DNA of 7,888 nt from Planctomycetota bacterium. Its GTDB lineage: Bacteria > Planctomycetota > GCA-002687715 > DRQF01. The stretch spans positions 1 through 7,888 of the forward strand of contig WFTN01000070.1 of the NCBI GenBank assembly GCA_015485455.1, read 5' to 3'. Within the stretch, counting starts at the first letter, position 1. The number at the start of each line of letters is the position of its first letter. Below the pieces are notes generated by a model. That model was not told where the DNA came from, did not search any database, and saw nothing but the letters and a program-made list of their open reading frames with translations. The translations under genes and the position numbers were made by a program. Positions 1 to 6,927 of the stretch are shown here, one piece after another.

Positions 1-1
1 C

Positions 2-1669
2 TGGAAGAATGTAGAAGCCGCCAACGGGGCAGGGGTTTCATTCAATGAGGGCATGCGGCTTCTTGCGGGTGCACCAGCAAAACTCAAGGCGGAGGGGTCG
101 CTTGGTGAAGAAGAACAGGCGTGGTCATCGCTAAAAGCAGGCAAGTGGCTTTCGGAACTTGTTTCAAACCTGCGCGATCCATCAAAGTCAAATAGCCGAG
201 GTCCCAGCAAGAACCTTCATGGGACTCTTCGACCCTACCAGGAAATCGGCCACAAGTGGCTTTGGCTCTTGACGAATCTCGGATTGGGCGCCTGTCTTGC
301 CGATGACATGGGATTAGGAAAGACCATCCAAATGATATCCCTGTTGTTGACAATGAAAGAAGAACGAAAAGCGCAAAGCAAGCCATCTTTACTGGTGCTT
401 CCTGCGTCTCTTCTCTCCAATTGGAAAGCAGAGCTAAGAAAGTTTGCACCGACGATCGAGGCCAGCTTCGTCCATCCGTCAGAAATGGACAAGGCCAATC
501 TGATGAAGATAGGTGAACAGTCGGGCAAAATGCTCAAGAGCACCGATGTCGTTGTGACCACCTACGGCATGCTGCTCAGGCAGAACTGGTTACTCGACTT
601 GAAGTGGCGGCTGGTGATCTTGGACGAGGCACAGGCCATCAAGAATCCAGCTTCCCGCCAAACGAAGGCAGTCAAGAAACTGAATTCCGAATCCCGAATC
701 GCGCTGACCGGAACGCCGGTCGAAAATCGACTCTCTGATTTGTGGTCCCTGTTTGATTTTCTCTGTCCAGGTCTTTTGGGTTCGGCCGCAACATTCAAGA
801 AATTCGTGAAGACTTTGGAAGCCCGGCATCATGATCAGTACGCCCCCCTGAGAAATCTGGTCAGGCCCTATGTCTTGAGGCGCCTTAAGACTGATAAGAG
901 CATCATCACCGATCTTCCCGACAAAACAGAGGTGAAGGCATTTTGCGGCTTGGCCAAAAAACAGGCGGTCCTCTATGCCAAGTCCGTGGGAGAGCTCGGT
1001 GCGGAGCTTGACGGACTTGATGGCATGAGCCGTCGCGGCCTAGTCCTTGCCTACCTCATGAGATTCAAACAGATCTGTAACCACCCCAGTCAGTTCCTTG
1101 GCGATGGAGACTATGATCCGAAAGACAGCGGCAAGTTTGAACGACTTCGTTCGATCTGTGAAGAAATCGCTTCCCGCCAAGAGAAGGTTTTGGTGTTCAC
1201 TCAGTTTCGCGAGATGACCGAACCGATTGCATCGTTCCTTGGCAATGTTTTTGGCCGTGATGGCCTCATTCTGCATGGCGGAACAGCAGTCAAGAAACGC
1301 AAGAGCTTGATCGATCAGTTTCAAAGAGAGGGTGGCCCGCCCTTCTTCGTTCTCTCACTCAAGGCCGGCGGCACAGGTCTTACTTTGACCGCAGCATCGC
1401 ATGTGATACATTTCGACCGATGGTGGAATCCAGCTGTCGAAAACCAAGCCACCGACAGGGCTTTTCGTATCGGACAGCACCGAAACGTCGTAGTCCACAA
1501 ATTCATCGCTCGCGGAACGGTCGAGGAAAAGATTGACGCCCTGATCGAAGACAAGAGCAACCTCGCCGACGATATTCTGAAGGCCGGGGCAGAATCCAAG
1601 TTGACCGAGATGAGCAACGAGGAGCTACTCAAGATAGTCGCCCTCGATGTCAACAGAGCAACAGCATAG
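2..1669 (+). CDS. SNF2-family DNA-dependent ATPase/helicase, C-terminal part (5' end outside window)
   Basis: The frame is open from base 2 with no stop, and the residues before the first ATG (base 53) read as ordinary protein, so the true start lies upstream. Counting from that Met, the SF2/SNF2 motifs are all present: motif I DDMGLGKT (84-91), motif II DEAQ (191-194), motif III LTGTP (218-222), motif V GGTGLTLT (439-446) and motif VI QATDRAFRIGQ (465-475). The C-terminal lobe is therefore complete. Bacterial SNF2 proteins of this type are usually near 1000 residues with an N-terminal SNF2-associated region, here missing. The family uses ATP to translocate on double-stranded DNA and remodel protein-DNA complexes. 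The next gene encodes a SWIM zinc-finger protein, a recurrent bacterial partner of SNF2 proteins, so the pair is probably one operon. The exact cellular role is unknown. The minor point is whether this is host core or cargo of an element to the left. Confidence 0.93.
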   Translation, partial: WKNVEAANGAGVSFNEGMRLLAGAPAKLKAEGSLGEEEQAWSSLKAGKWLSELVSNLRDPSKSNSRGPSKNLHGTLRPYQEIGHKWLWLLTNLGLGACLADDMGLGKTIQMISLLLTMKEERKAQSKPSLLVLPASLLSNWKAELRKFAPTIEASFVHPSEMDKANLMKIGEQSGKMLKSTDVVVTTYGMLLRQNWLLDLKWRLVILDEAQAIKNPASRQTKAVKKLNSESRIALTGTPVENRLSDLWSLFDFLCPGLLGSAATFKKFVKTLEARHHDQYAPLRNLVRPYVLRRLKTDKSIITDLPDKTEVKAFCGLAKKQAVLYAKSVGELGAELDGLDGMSRRGLVLAYLMRFKQICNHPSQFLGDGDYDPKDSGKFERLRSICEEIASRQEKVLVFTQFREMTEPIASFLGNVFGRDGLILHGGTAVKKRKSLIDQFQREGGPPFFVLSLKAGGTGLTLTAASHVIHFDRWWNPAVENQATDRAFRIGQHRNVVVHKFIARGTVEEKIDALIEDKSNLADDILKAGAESKLTEMSNEELLKIVALDVNRATA

Positions 1670-1681
1670 GAAGCACAGAAG

Positions 1682-2740
1682 ATGAGCAGGAATGACAATT
1701 GGAAACCCTATGTTTCGGTTGCGAAGCGTCGCGCTCGTGCTGCGAAGCAGATGGCTAAGTTACGAAAAAAAGGACTCGACGTTCAGCCAGTAGAGATTGA
1801 GGGTCGTAAAATCGCTCGAACATTCTGGGGCGAAGCTTGGTGCGAGCACTTGGAGTCATTCAGCGATTACGAAAACCGCCTGCCTCGGGGGCGGACCTAT
1901 GTCCGCAATGGTTCTGTATGCCACCTTGCCGTGAGCCAGGGCGAAGTCAACGCCATGGTCAATGGCTCAAGACTCTACAACGTAAAGATAGAAATCAAGA
2001 CGCTTGCCAAGAAGAAATGGCAGAGGCTCAAAGAACAATGTAGCGGAGAAATTGGCTCGCTTATCGAGCTTCTTCAAGGCCGTTTGTCGAAAAACGTGAT
2101 GCGAGTCGTCACCGACAGCCAGAAGGGTTTGTTCCCTCATCCCAAGGAAATCGGTTTGTCTTGCAATTGCCCTGACTGGGCTACTATGTGTAAACACGTG
2201 GCGGCAGTCCTCTATGGCGTGGGCGCACGACTTGATGAAAAACCGGAGTTGCTGTTTCGCTTGCGAGGCGTTGACCAGAATGAATTGATCGGCGCTGGCA
2301 TTGATGTGAAGAGTGCTACGGAAAAAGCGAGGGGCGGTCGCAGACGCATCGCGGATGACGCTTTGGCCGGCGTTTTCGGCATCGATTTGCCAGACAATGA
2401 AAATCTAACTCAGCCCAAGCCCCGAGGGCGCCCGAAGACAAAGAAAGTGCCCAAGTCCAAGAAGGCGTCGGCCCCACGCAAGAAGGCCAAAAAAGTATCG
2501 CCTCGAACGGCTCAAAAATCTGGCCCAATTACCGGAAAGTCCATCACCAATTTGCGCGAGAAATTTGCCATGACAAAGAGCGAATTCGCCATGTTGCTTG
2601 ATGTCAGTGGATCCACCATTGGAAGCTGGGAAAAGAAAGCAAGCAAAACGCTGAGGCTTCAGCCTCGTTCTCTCGAAGCCTGGACTTCAGCCAAGAAACT
2701 GTCGAAACGTAAAGCGTGGGCGCAACTGAATAAACCATAG
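1682..2740 (+). CDS. SWIM zinc-finger protein with AT-hook-like linker and C-terminal HTH
   Basis: The ATG at 1682 follows the SNF2 stop by 12 bases, with a purine-rich AGGAAG stretch about 8 bases upstream as ribosome binding site, so the two are probably co-transcribed. Of 352 residues, the SWIM motif CxC-x6-CxH is at 161-172 (C161, C163, C170, H172) and should bind one zinc. SWIM domains bind nucleic acid or protein and in bacteria often pair with SNF2 ATPases. The N-terminal 60 residues (WKPYVSVAKRRARAAKQ, RTFWGEAWCEHLE) match my memory of this family. Residues 245-285 are a basic Lys/Arg/Pro linker containing RGRP (248-251), like an AT-hook. Residues about 286-320 (LREKFAMTKSEFAMLLDVSG, then STIGSWE) look like an XRE-type helix-turn-helix. 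I infer that the protein targets the SNF2 motor to DNA. The HTH and AT-hook tail is an addition not all SWIM partners have. Confidence 0.88.
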   Translation: MSRNDNWKPYVSVAKRRARAAKQMAKLRKKGLDVQPVEIEGRKIARTFWGEAWCEHLESFSDYENRLPRGRTYVRNGSVCHLAVSQGEVNAMVNGSRLYNVKIEIKTLAKKKWQRLKEQCSGEIGSLIELLQGRLSKNVMRVVTDSQKGLFPHPKEIGLSCNCPDWATMCKHVAAVLYGVGARLDEKPELLFRLRGVDQNELIGAGIDVKSATEKARGGRRRIADDALAGVFGIDLPDNENLTQPKPRGRPKTKKVPKSKKASAPRKKAKKVSPRTAQKSGPITGKSITNLREKFAMTKSEFAMLLDVSGSTIGSWEKKASKTLRLQPRSLEAWTSAKKLSKRKAWAQLNKP

Positions 2741-2850
2741 ATCCTCGAATTTCTATCAGGTCGCCCAGAAACCAAAAAATGCCCTATGGGATTTGCAGGG
2801 CTTCAATGACTGGCAACGAATCTTCACGATGAAGCTTCCGAGTCCGAGTC

Positions 2851-2897
2851 CATCGTTCACACCGACGAGGTCACAAGTTCAAGTCTTGTATCGCCCA
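2851..2897 (+). other. 3' fragment of a tRNA-Val(CAC) gene; probable attachment (att) site
   Basis: Read as tRNA, the fragment runs from the anticodon stem to the discriminator base. The loop 2856-2862 is TTCACAC, with U33 and anticodon CAC at 2858-2860. The 3' anticodon strand is 2863-2867, and the variable loop AGGTC is 2868-2872. The T arm is perfect: ACAAG (2873-2877), loop TTCAAGT, CTTGT (2885-2889). The acceptor 3' strand is ATCGCCC (2890-2896), then A73 at 2897; CCA is not encoded. No D arm and no 5' acceptor strand (GGGCGAT expected) lies upstream. The 5' anticodon strand CATCG pairs at only four of five positions (A28 against C42). This is the form of a tRNA-derived att site, where the identity block begins near the anticodon loop. 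It sits 123 bases before the integrase start. Confidence 0.82.
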
Positions 2898-2915
2898 CTT
2901 ACATAAGTCCAGCCG

Positions 2916-2950
2916 ACGCGAGTGTTTCGCGTACCTGCCGCTTGCGGCAG
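2916..2950. repeat. Two adjacent inverted repeats in the integrase leader
   Basis: ACGCGA (2916-2921) pairs with TCGCGT (2927-2932) around a 5-base loop. CTGCCG (2935-2940) pairs with CGGCAG (2945-2950) around CTTG. Both stems are perfect 6-mers. They lie between the tRNA-derived core and the integrase, where accessory recombinase or excisionase sites would be expected. They could equally be hairpins in the leader RNA. Confidence 0.6.
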
Positions 2951-2966
2951 CTGCGGCTCCAAGACC

Positions 2967-2998
2967 CCTGAAGTCCGGTAGTACTACCGGGCTTCAGG
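2967..2998. promoter_or_regulatory. 32-base near-perfect palindrome just upstream of the integrase RBS
   Basis: The halves 2967-2982 and 2983-2998 are complementary at 15 of 16 positions. The exception, 2974/2991, would be a G-U pair in RNA. The arms are CCTGAAG...CTTCAGG outside and CCGGTAGTACTACCGG at the centre (2975-2990). It ends 6 bases before the TAAGGAG ribosome binding site. It could be a dimeric-repressor operator controlling the integrase, a recombination accessory site, or an RNA hairpin affecting translation. No U-run follows, so it is not a typical terminator. Confidence 0.65.
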
Positions 2999-3004
2999 CT
3001 GGAA

Positions 3005-3011
3005 TAAGGAG
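3005..3011 (+). promoter_or_regulatory. Strong ribosome binding site of the integrase
   Basis: TAAGGAG ends 9 bases before the ATG at 3021. This fixes the start and agrees with the conserved N-terminus of the protein. Confidence 0.75.
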
Positions 3012-3020
3012 TTTCGCAGT

Positions 3021-4232
3021 ATGCCTGCCCCCAAATGTAATTTCCCCAGCTATCGCCACCATAAGCCCACAGCTCTTGCCGTGGTCACAATTGATGGTCG
3101 CGACATCTATCTTGGCCCCTACAAAAGCGCCGAAAGCCGAGAGAGATATGACAGGACCATCGCCGAGTGGCTTTCAGCTGGCAGGAGGCTCCCGCCCAGG
3201 CGAAAAGAGAAAACAGTCATCTCAATCGCTGAGTTAGTGCGCGACTTCATGCTTTACGCAAAATCCCAATACCTGAAGCATGGCAAAGAGACTTCCACCG
3301 TCAGTCAGTTCCAGAACGCTCTGAAACCAATGCTCGCACTCTACGGCAGGACACCGGCCTGCGAGTTTTCTCCCCGATGCCTCAAGGCTGTCCGCGAGCA
3401 TATGATCCACGAATCTAAGAAGGCCGGGCACCCGTTGTATCGTAAGACAGTCAATGATCGTTGCTGGCGGATCAAGCACGTCTTCTCCTGGGCCGTCGCC
3501 GAAGAGTTGATGGGGCCGGAGGTCTATCAGACGCTAAAACCGGTAAAGGGTATTCGTAAGGGCAGGCGTAGGGACGTTCTTGAGTCAAAGCGGGTACCAG
3601 CCGTTTCCCCCAAGGATGTCGAAAAGACTCTTCCGTTTCTCTCAGAGCAGATTGCTGCCATGGTTAACTTGCAGCTCATTACGGGCATGCGGCCCGGCGA
3701 AGTTACCATCATGCGGATGGTGGACATCGATCGAGAAGGGGAGGCTTGGGTTTATCGCCCGGAAGTCTACAAAACTGAGCATTTGGTTGAAGATGAGGAC
3801 GAAGAGCGTGTCGTCATGCTCGGCCCAAAGGCTCAGGAGATTGTTCGTCGCTTCTTCCAGATGTCCCCGACTGATTACTTGTTTTCTCCAAAGGCAGCCG
3901 AAGATGTTCGCCATAAGAGGCAACGTCTTGAACGAAAGTCTAAAGTGCAGCCGAGCCAGCGGAACCGAAGGAAGCCCAACAGGACACGGCCCCCAGGGGA
4001 ATGCTACAATGTCGCTTCGTATCGGCGTGCCATACACAGAGCGTGCAAGAAGGCGAAAGCAAAGCGGTGGTCTCCCAATCAGCTCCGTCATACCTGTGCG
4101 ACCTTGCTGCGCAAGAAATATGGCCTCGACGCTGCTCGTGCCGTTCTCGGTCATAGCTCAGTTGTCGTGACACAGGTTTACGCAGAGATTGATCAGGCCA
4201 TAGCCGCCAAAATCATGAACGAAGTTGGATGA
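3021..4232 (+). CDS. Tyrosine-type site-specific recombinase (integrase), planctomycete type
   Basis: This is a complete 403-residue integrase with a good ribosome binding site. Residues 1-60 form the small N-terminal segment (SYRHHKP, AVVTIDGRDIYLGPY), probably arm-type DNA binding. Residues about 65-170 are the SAM-like core-binding domain, and 190-403 the catalytic domain. Catalytic candidates are R224 (TGMRPGEV), K251 as the beta-hairpin lysine, R356 (QLRHT), H378 (LGHSS) and nucleophile Y387 (TQVYAEID). The first position of the HxxR box is N353, which I remember as common in planctomycete members, so it is probably not a defect. The enzyme should cut and rejoin DNA through a 3'-phosphotyrosine at an att core. 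The tRNA-Val 3' fragment 123 bases upstream is the obvious core, and three inverted repeats lie between. The neighbour on the opposite strand is a small DUF1580 protein that could be its directionality factor. The gene looks intact. Confidence 0.93.
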   Translation: MPAPKCNFPSYRHHKPTALAVVTIDGRDIYLGPYKSAESRERYDRTIAEWLSAGRRLPPRRKEKTVISIAELVRDFMLYAKSQYLKHGKETSTVSQFQNALKPMLALYGRTPACEFSPRCLKAVREHMIHESKKAGHPLYRKTVNDRCWRIKHVFSWAVAEELMGPEVYQTLKPVKGIRKGRRRDVLESKRVPAVSPKDVEKTLPFLSEQIAAMVNLQLITGMRPGEVTIMRMVDIDREGEAWVYRPEVYKTEHLVEDEDEERVVMLGPKAQEIVRRFFQMSPTDYLFSPKAAEDVRHKRQRLERKSKVQPSQRNRRKPNRTRPPGECYNVASYRRAIHRACKKAKAKRWSPNQLRHTCATLLRKKYGLDAARAVLGHSSVVVTQVYAEIDQAIAAKIMNEVG

Positions 4233-4244
4233 TCTAATCGTCAA

Positions 4245-4279
4245 TAAAAAGCCGAGCGAGGAATGTGTCCTCGCTCGGC
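4245..4279 (-). terminator. Intrinsic terminator between convergent genes
   Basis: A perfect 11-base stem, GCCGAGCGAGG (4251-4261) with CCTCGCTCGGC (4269-4279), closes a 7-base loop. AAAAA at 4246-4250 becomes a U-run after the stem on the minus strand, so it is a classical terminator for the DUF1580 gene, whose stop is at 4308. On the plus strand the hairpin follows the integrase stop by 18 bases but lacks a U-run, so it may stop that transcript less well. Confidence 0.85.
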
Positions 4280-4307
4280 GTCGTTAACGTGATTCTGGGC
4301 GACCTAT

Positions 4308-4679
4308 TCAGGGATTCATGCCAAGGTCGCGGAGTTCTTGCTCCGCTTTTCTGGCAAGGTCCTTGTCAATGGGATTGGTGTCCGATGAATCGTCACAACC
4401 TTGATACGGGGCTTCCAATTCAGTGGGAGTGGAGGCCAACTCCCACCAAAATTCATGGAGCCAGCGTTCTGTCGTGTAAGCGACTCTCCCGACTTGCTCA
4501 TATTTGAGCTTCTTACCATTGAAACCTTTCTTGGCCCATCGCCACAAAGTGCTTGGCGATTTCGTCTTGCCATTTGCACTTCTTGGCACCAAATGGCGCG
4601 CCTTGCTAAATGGAAGTAGGTCATCCGATAACTCACGTCTGCGATTTGGCCCATCTAAGGACCGTTCGCGTCTATTCAC
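4308..4679 (-). CDS. DUF1580-type small DNA-binding protein, candidate excisionase/regulator
   Basis: This is a 123-residue protein starting with GTG at 4679; no strong ribosome binding site is visible, so the start is uncertain by some codons. The core is LLPFSKARHLVPR (21-33), SPSTLWRWAKKG (41-52) and VGRVAYTTERWLHEFW (63-78). This matches my memory of the DUF1580 family, common in planctomycetes and often next to integrases. The layout (helix with a substrate-selecting STLWRW, then a beta turn and a YTT..W helix) resembles the winged-helix fold of MerR and Xis proteins. The tail from about 80 is acidic and charged. The gene converges on the integrase across a shared hairpin terminator. I infer a role as recombination directionality factor or integrase regulator; the function of the family is not established to my knowledge. 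A 7-base inverted repeat lies 10 bases upstream of its start and could be its operator. Confidence 0.8.
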   Translation of the reverse strand: MNRRERSLDGPNRRRELSDDLLPFSKARHLVPRSANGKTKSPSTLWRWAKKGFNGKKLKYEQVGRVAYTTERWLHEFWWELASTPTELEAPYQGCDDSSDTNPIDKDLARKAEQELRDLGMNP

Positions 4680-4689
4680 GGCTAATACT

Positions 4690-4707
4690 CACAAACTTTC
4701 GTTTGTG
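4690..4707. promoter_or_regulatory. Inverted repeat upstream of the DUF1580 start
   Basis: CACAAAC (4690-4696) and GTTTGTG (4701-4707) form a perfect 7-base inverted repeat around TTTC, 10 bases from the GTG start of the DUF1580 gene. The position suits autoregulation or an RNA hairpin over the initiation region. A second, looser pair, GGACACA (4710-4716) with TGTGTCC (4737-4743), lies just beyond. Confidence 0.45.
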
Positions 4708-4743
4708 GTGGACACATAGATTGGTCAGTGCGGAGGTGTGTCC

Positions 4744-5208
4744 ATCTCTACAGTAGTCCTGCAGGCCGTTCCGACAGGGTAGGCGTAGGAAAAAGACGAT
4801 GATCCATCGTCCCCGGCAATCAAGATTGCCTGTCGCACCAATTGATCATTCATGACATCGCGTCCGGTTGCAAGTCGAAATCCAACGGGCTGCTAATTCG
4901 CGGGAAACTACTTACCGTCTGGAGATAGCGTGTGCTTCCGTGGTGAGGTCAGGGACTTTTCGGGTAGGTTGGCCGAACGTTGGGCAAGAAAACCTGTTCA
5001 GCGAACCGCACGGGCTCAGAAAGTGCCAAATAAATTGCCGCGCAGATGCAGAGTCAAAAAGAAGACACTTTATTTCAAAAAAATCGGTATTGATCAGGCC
5101 CGCTGTTCAGTTGCGATTGTCATTACCAACTGACATCATCGGAAAATCGCGGCTGGTATGCGAGCACCAGTCATTACGATCCTAAGCTGAGCTGCTACAA
5201 TCTAAACC
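4744..5208. other. Intergenic stretch without a supported gene; contains two close inverted repeats
   Basis: No ORF here has a family signature or a convincing ribosome binding site. Two inverted repeats lie together: ACGATG/CATCGT (4796-4801, 4805-4810) and GGCAATC/GATTGCC (4815-4821, 4824-4830). A 42-residue ORF on the minus strand (4725-4853) spans them but has no recognisable family. Bases 5060-5095 are A/T-rich. I see no tRNA, CRISPR or IS in this stretch. It could be the remains of lost cargo. Confidence 0.5.
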
Positions 5209-5364
5209 ATGACAAATCCGAGCGAACCCCGACCCGATCATGGTGAGTTCCAAGTGGAAATGCCAAGCGAAAAGTTGCGAATCATCGCCGATAGCATCCG
5301 CAAGGCACAGGGAATATTGACGGTGCCCCAGGCCGGTATTGGACGCGTCTTGTCGCAAAGGTAA
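5209..5364 (+). CDS. Doubtful small ORF, 51 residues, unknown
   Basis: The ATG at 5209 reads MTNPSEPRPDHG, then EMPSEKLRIIADSIRKAQG, and stops with TAA at 5362. Residues about 18-35 could form one amphipathic helix. TACAAT at 5196-5201 would be a fair -10 box placing transcription start close to the ATG, so a leaderless message is possible; the -35 match (TTACGA, 5174-5179) is weak. No ribosome binding site is visible. I recognise no family. It may be a short regulator, the N-terminal relic of a longer gene, or chance. Confidence 0.25.
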   Translation: MTNPSEPRPDHGEFQVEMPSEKLRIIADSIRKAQGILTVPQAGIGRVLSQR

Positions 5365-5512
5365 AGGCCGACTGCCAAAACACCAAGAGATGCAGAAGTG
5401 AGAATGGGGCCAAGCCAAATCAGCGCTCAAGAGACCTTTACGAATGTTCGACTTGGGCGTCTGAGTTTGGGGCAGACACATCATTGCGAGCATTGCCGGA
5501 ATTGTTGTCTCA

Positions 5513-6841
5513 TCAAAGCTTGGACATCGCTCGAAAATGATCTGAATATCCTGTTGCCTCGAAAACCAATTTCAACCCGCTCTTGAACATCTCGTAGTCA
5601 AATTCCTTCAAGTCAATGATGTTCTGACCAAGCGAATGCGACTCGCGATTTATGTAGCGGTAGAATGCTTGAAATTTCATGTCTTGGAGCTCGGACATCC
5701 GAAACACGTTGTTCAAATCCTTCTTACCTACAAAGTTGAAGAAGTACTCAACGATGTTTCTCATGCAATTGGCGATAAGCGCAGGTGGGTGATTCGGATC
5801 ATTCACAACGGACCAATATGCTTGGTAGTCGCTTTGGATCTCCTCGTATTTCATCTTCTGTATTGAGCTGCCGGAGGCGGGTTTGGATAGCCTGAAGAGT
5901 CGCTGAGTCTCTTTCCGCCGTTCGTGTTTTGTCTCTGTTAGCTCATAGAAGAAGTACAGGCTATGTGTAAGCACGATCACCTGGCTGTAACGATCGTCTT
6001 CAAAAAACACTGACTTTATCAGACGGCCTACATTGAAGATGAAAACATGCGACATGCTCGAAATAGGGTCATCAATTACAACGATACGTTGAGTTGCCGT
6101 CTCCTCCGCGTTTGATTTGCCTTTGCACAGCTCGCAGAAATAGAGAAAACTGATCATCGCCTTCTCACCTTCGCTGAGAGTCTGAAAGGCATCGACGGAC
6201 TCGTTTTCGCGAATCACTCGATAGCGGGTCTCCGTGTGCTTGTGTACGTGAAAGTCATCAATGCCCAAATCCAGAAGGCCAGCATTGATCGCGTCGACAG
6301 CAGCATCAACATTGACTGTGTCCTTCTGCGCTTCCAAGATCTCATTTCCTGCGGCGACGAGGTCTGAATCTACTTTCTTGGTGTCGCGTCCAAGTTCGTC
6401 CAGCTTCTTATTGGTCGAGCTTAGATCCAGAGAGAACCTCGACAAAGTCTGGTCGTAGTCCCAGCGCATCAGCTGCCAGAACTCGTTTCTCAGTGCTTCA
6501 AGTGAAGCGTCTCGATTCTTCAAGCGATCGTTGTAGCTGCCGACGGATTCATTCAATTTGGCAACTGACTTATTGAACGAATCGACCTTGACCTCCGTGC
6601 TTTCCAATTCGATTAGTGCTTTTGGGTTCTGCTTCTTTTCTTCGATTCTGGCAATGTTGCTTTGCATCGCTGTCTTCAACGAGTTGTATCGTTCAGAAAT
6701 CGTTGATTGGTGCTCTCTTGCCAAAGGGTGATTCGTGAAATCGTCGACGTTCGGTAAGGAACTGAGGGCGGCGAGGTATGTTGAGTGCAGCGATTCCAAC
6801 GTGTCGATCTGTTGTTGGTAGCTCTCATCGAAATACTCCAT
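5513..6841 (-). pseudogene. 5'-truncated AAA_13/RloC-like ABC-type ATPase, C-terminal part
   Basis: The ORF from ATG 6841 gives 442 residues, but the same frame stays open to about 7016 and encodes VPCPFCQVDTI at about 6866-6898, a CxxC hook typical of AAA_13/RloC proteins. The real gene therefore began further upstream; no alternative start codon exists in that extension. In the 442-residue product, 1-180 is charged and coiled-coil-like. The ABC signature is LSEGEK (222-227), Walker B RIVVIDDPISS (252-262) with its following D-loop, and the H-loop VLTHS (290-294). R361 and E365 (RNIVE) and H402 (SHS) recall the Arg-Glu-His set of PrrC/RloC anticodon nucleases. No Walker A is found, so ATP binding in the normal way is excluded. 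Intact relatives act in phage or stress response, RloC by cutting tRNA anticodons. Other AAA_13 proteins share much of this pattern, so the nuclease assignment is tentative. The head-to-head neighbour is also 5'-truncated. Confidence 0.75.
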
Positions 6842-6927
6842 GACGCCTGCTTTGAATTTCGACGTAATCGTGTCGACTTGGCAGAACGGACAAGGAACGG
6901 CATTCTCGCCAACAGCTGCCTCGAATA

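Noticed and set aside
2781..2801. Weak hairpin GCCCT/AGGGC after the SWIM gene, with an A-run on its left side
   Set aside because: The stem is only 5 bases with an 11-base loop, and the U-run would be on the minus strand, where no gene ends.
3642..4154. Long ORFs opposite to and in another frame of the integrase
   Set aside because: They are shadows of a clear integrase reading frame with all catalytic motifs.
4725..4853. Minus-strand ORF of 42 residues (starts MNDQLVRQAILIAG) ending 45 bases before the DUF1580 start
   Set aside because: The composition looks plausible for a protein, but there is no ribosome binding site and no recognisable family, and two inverted repeats lie inside it.
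4868..5185. Plus-strand ORF of 105 residues
   Set aside because: Residue use is Arg/Ser-rich and shadow-like, with no domain, no ribosome binding site and a competing ORF in another frame.
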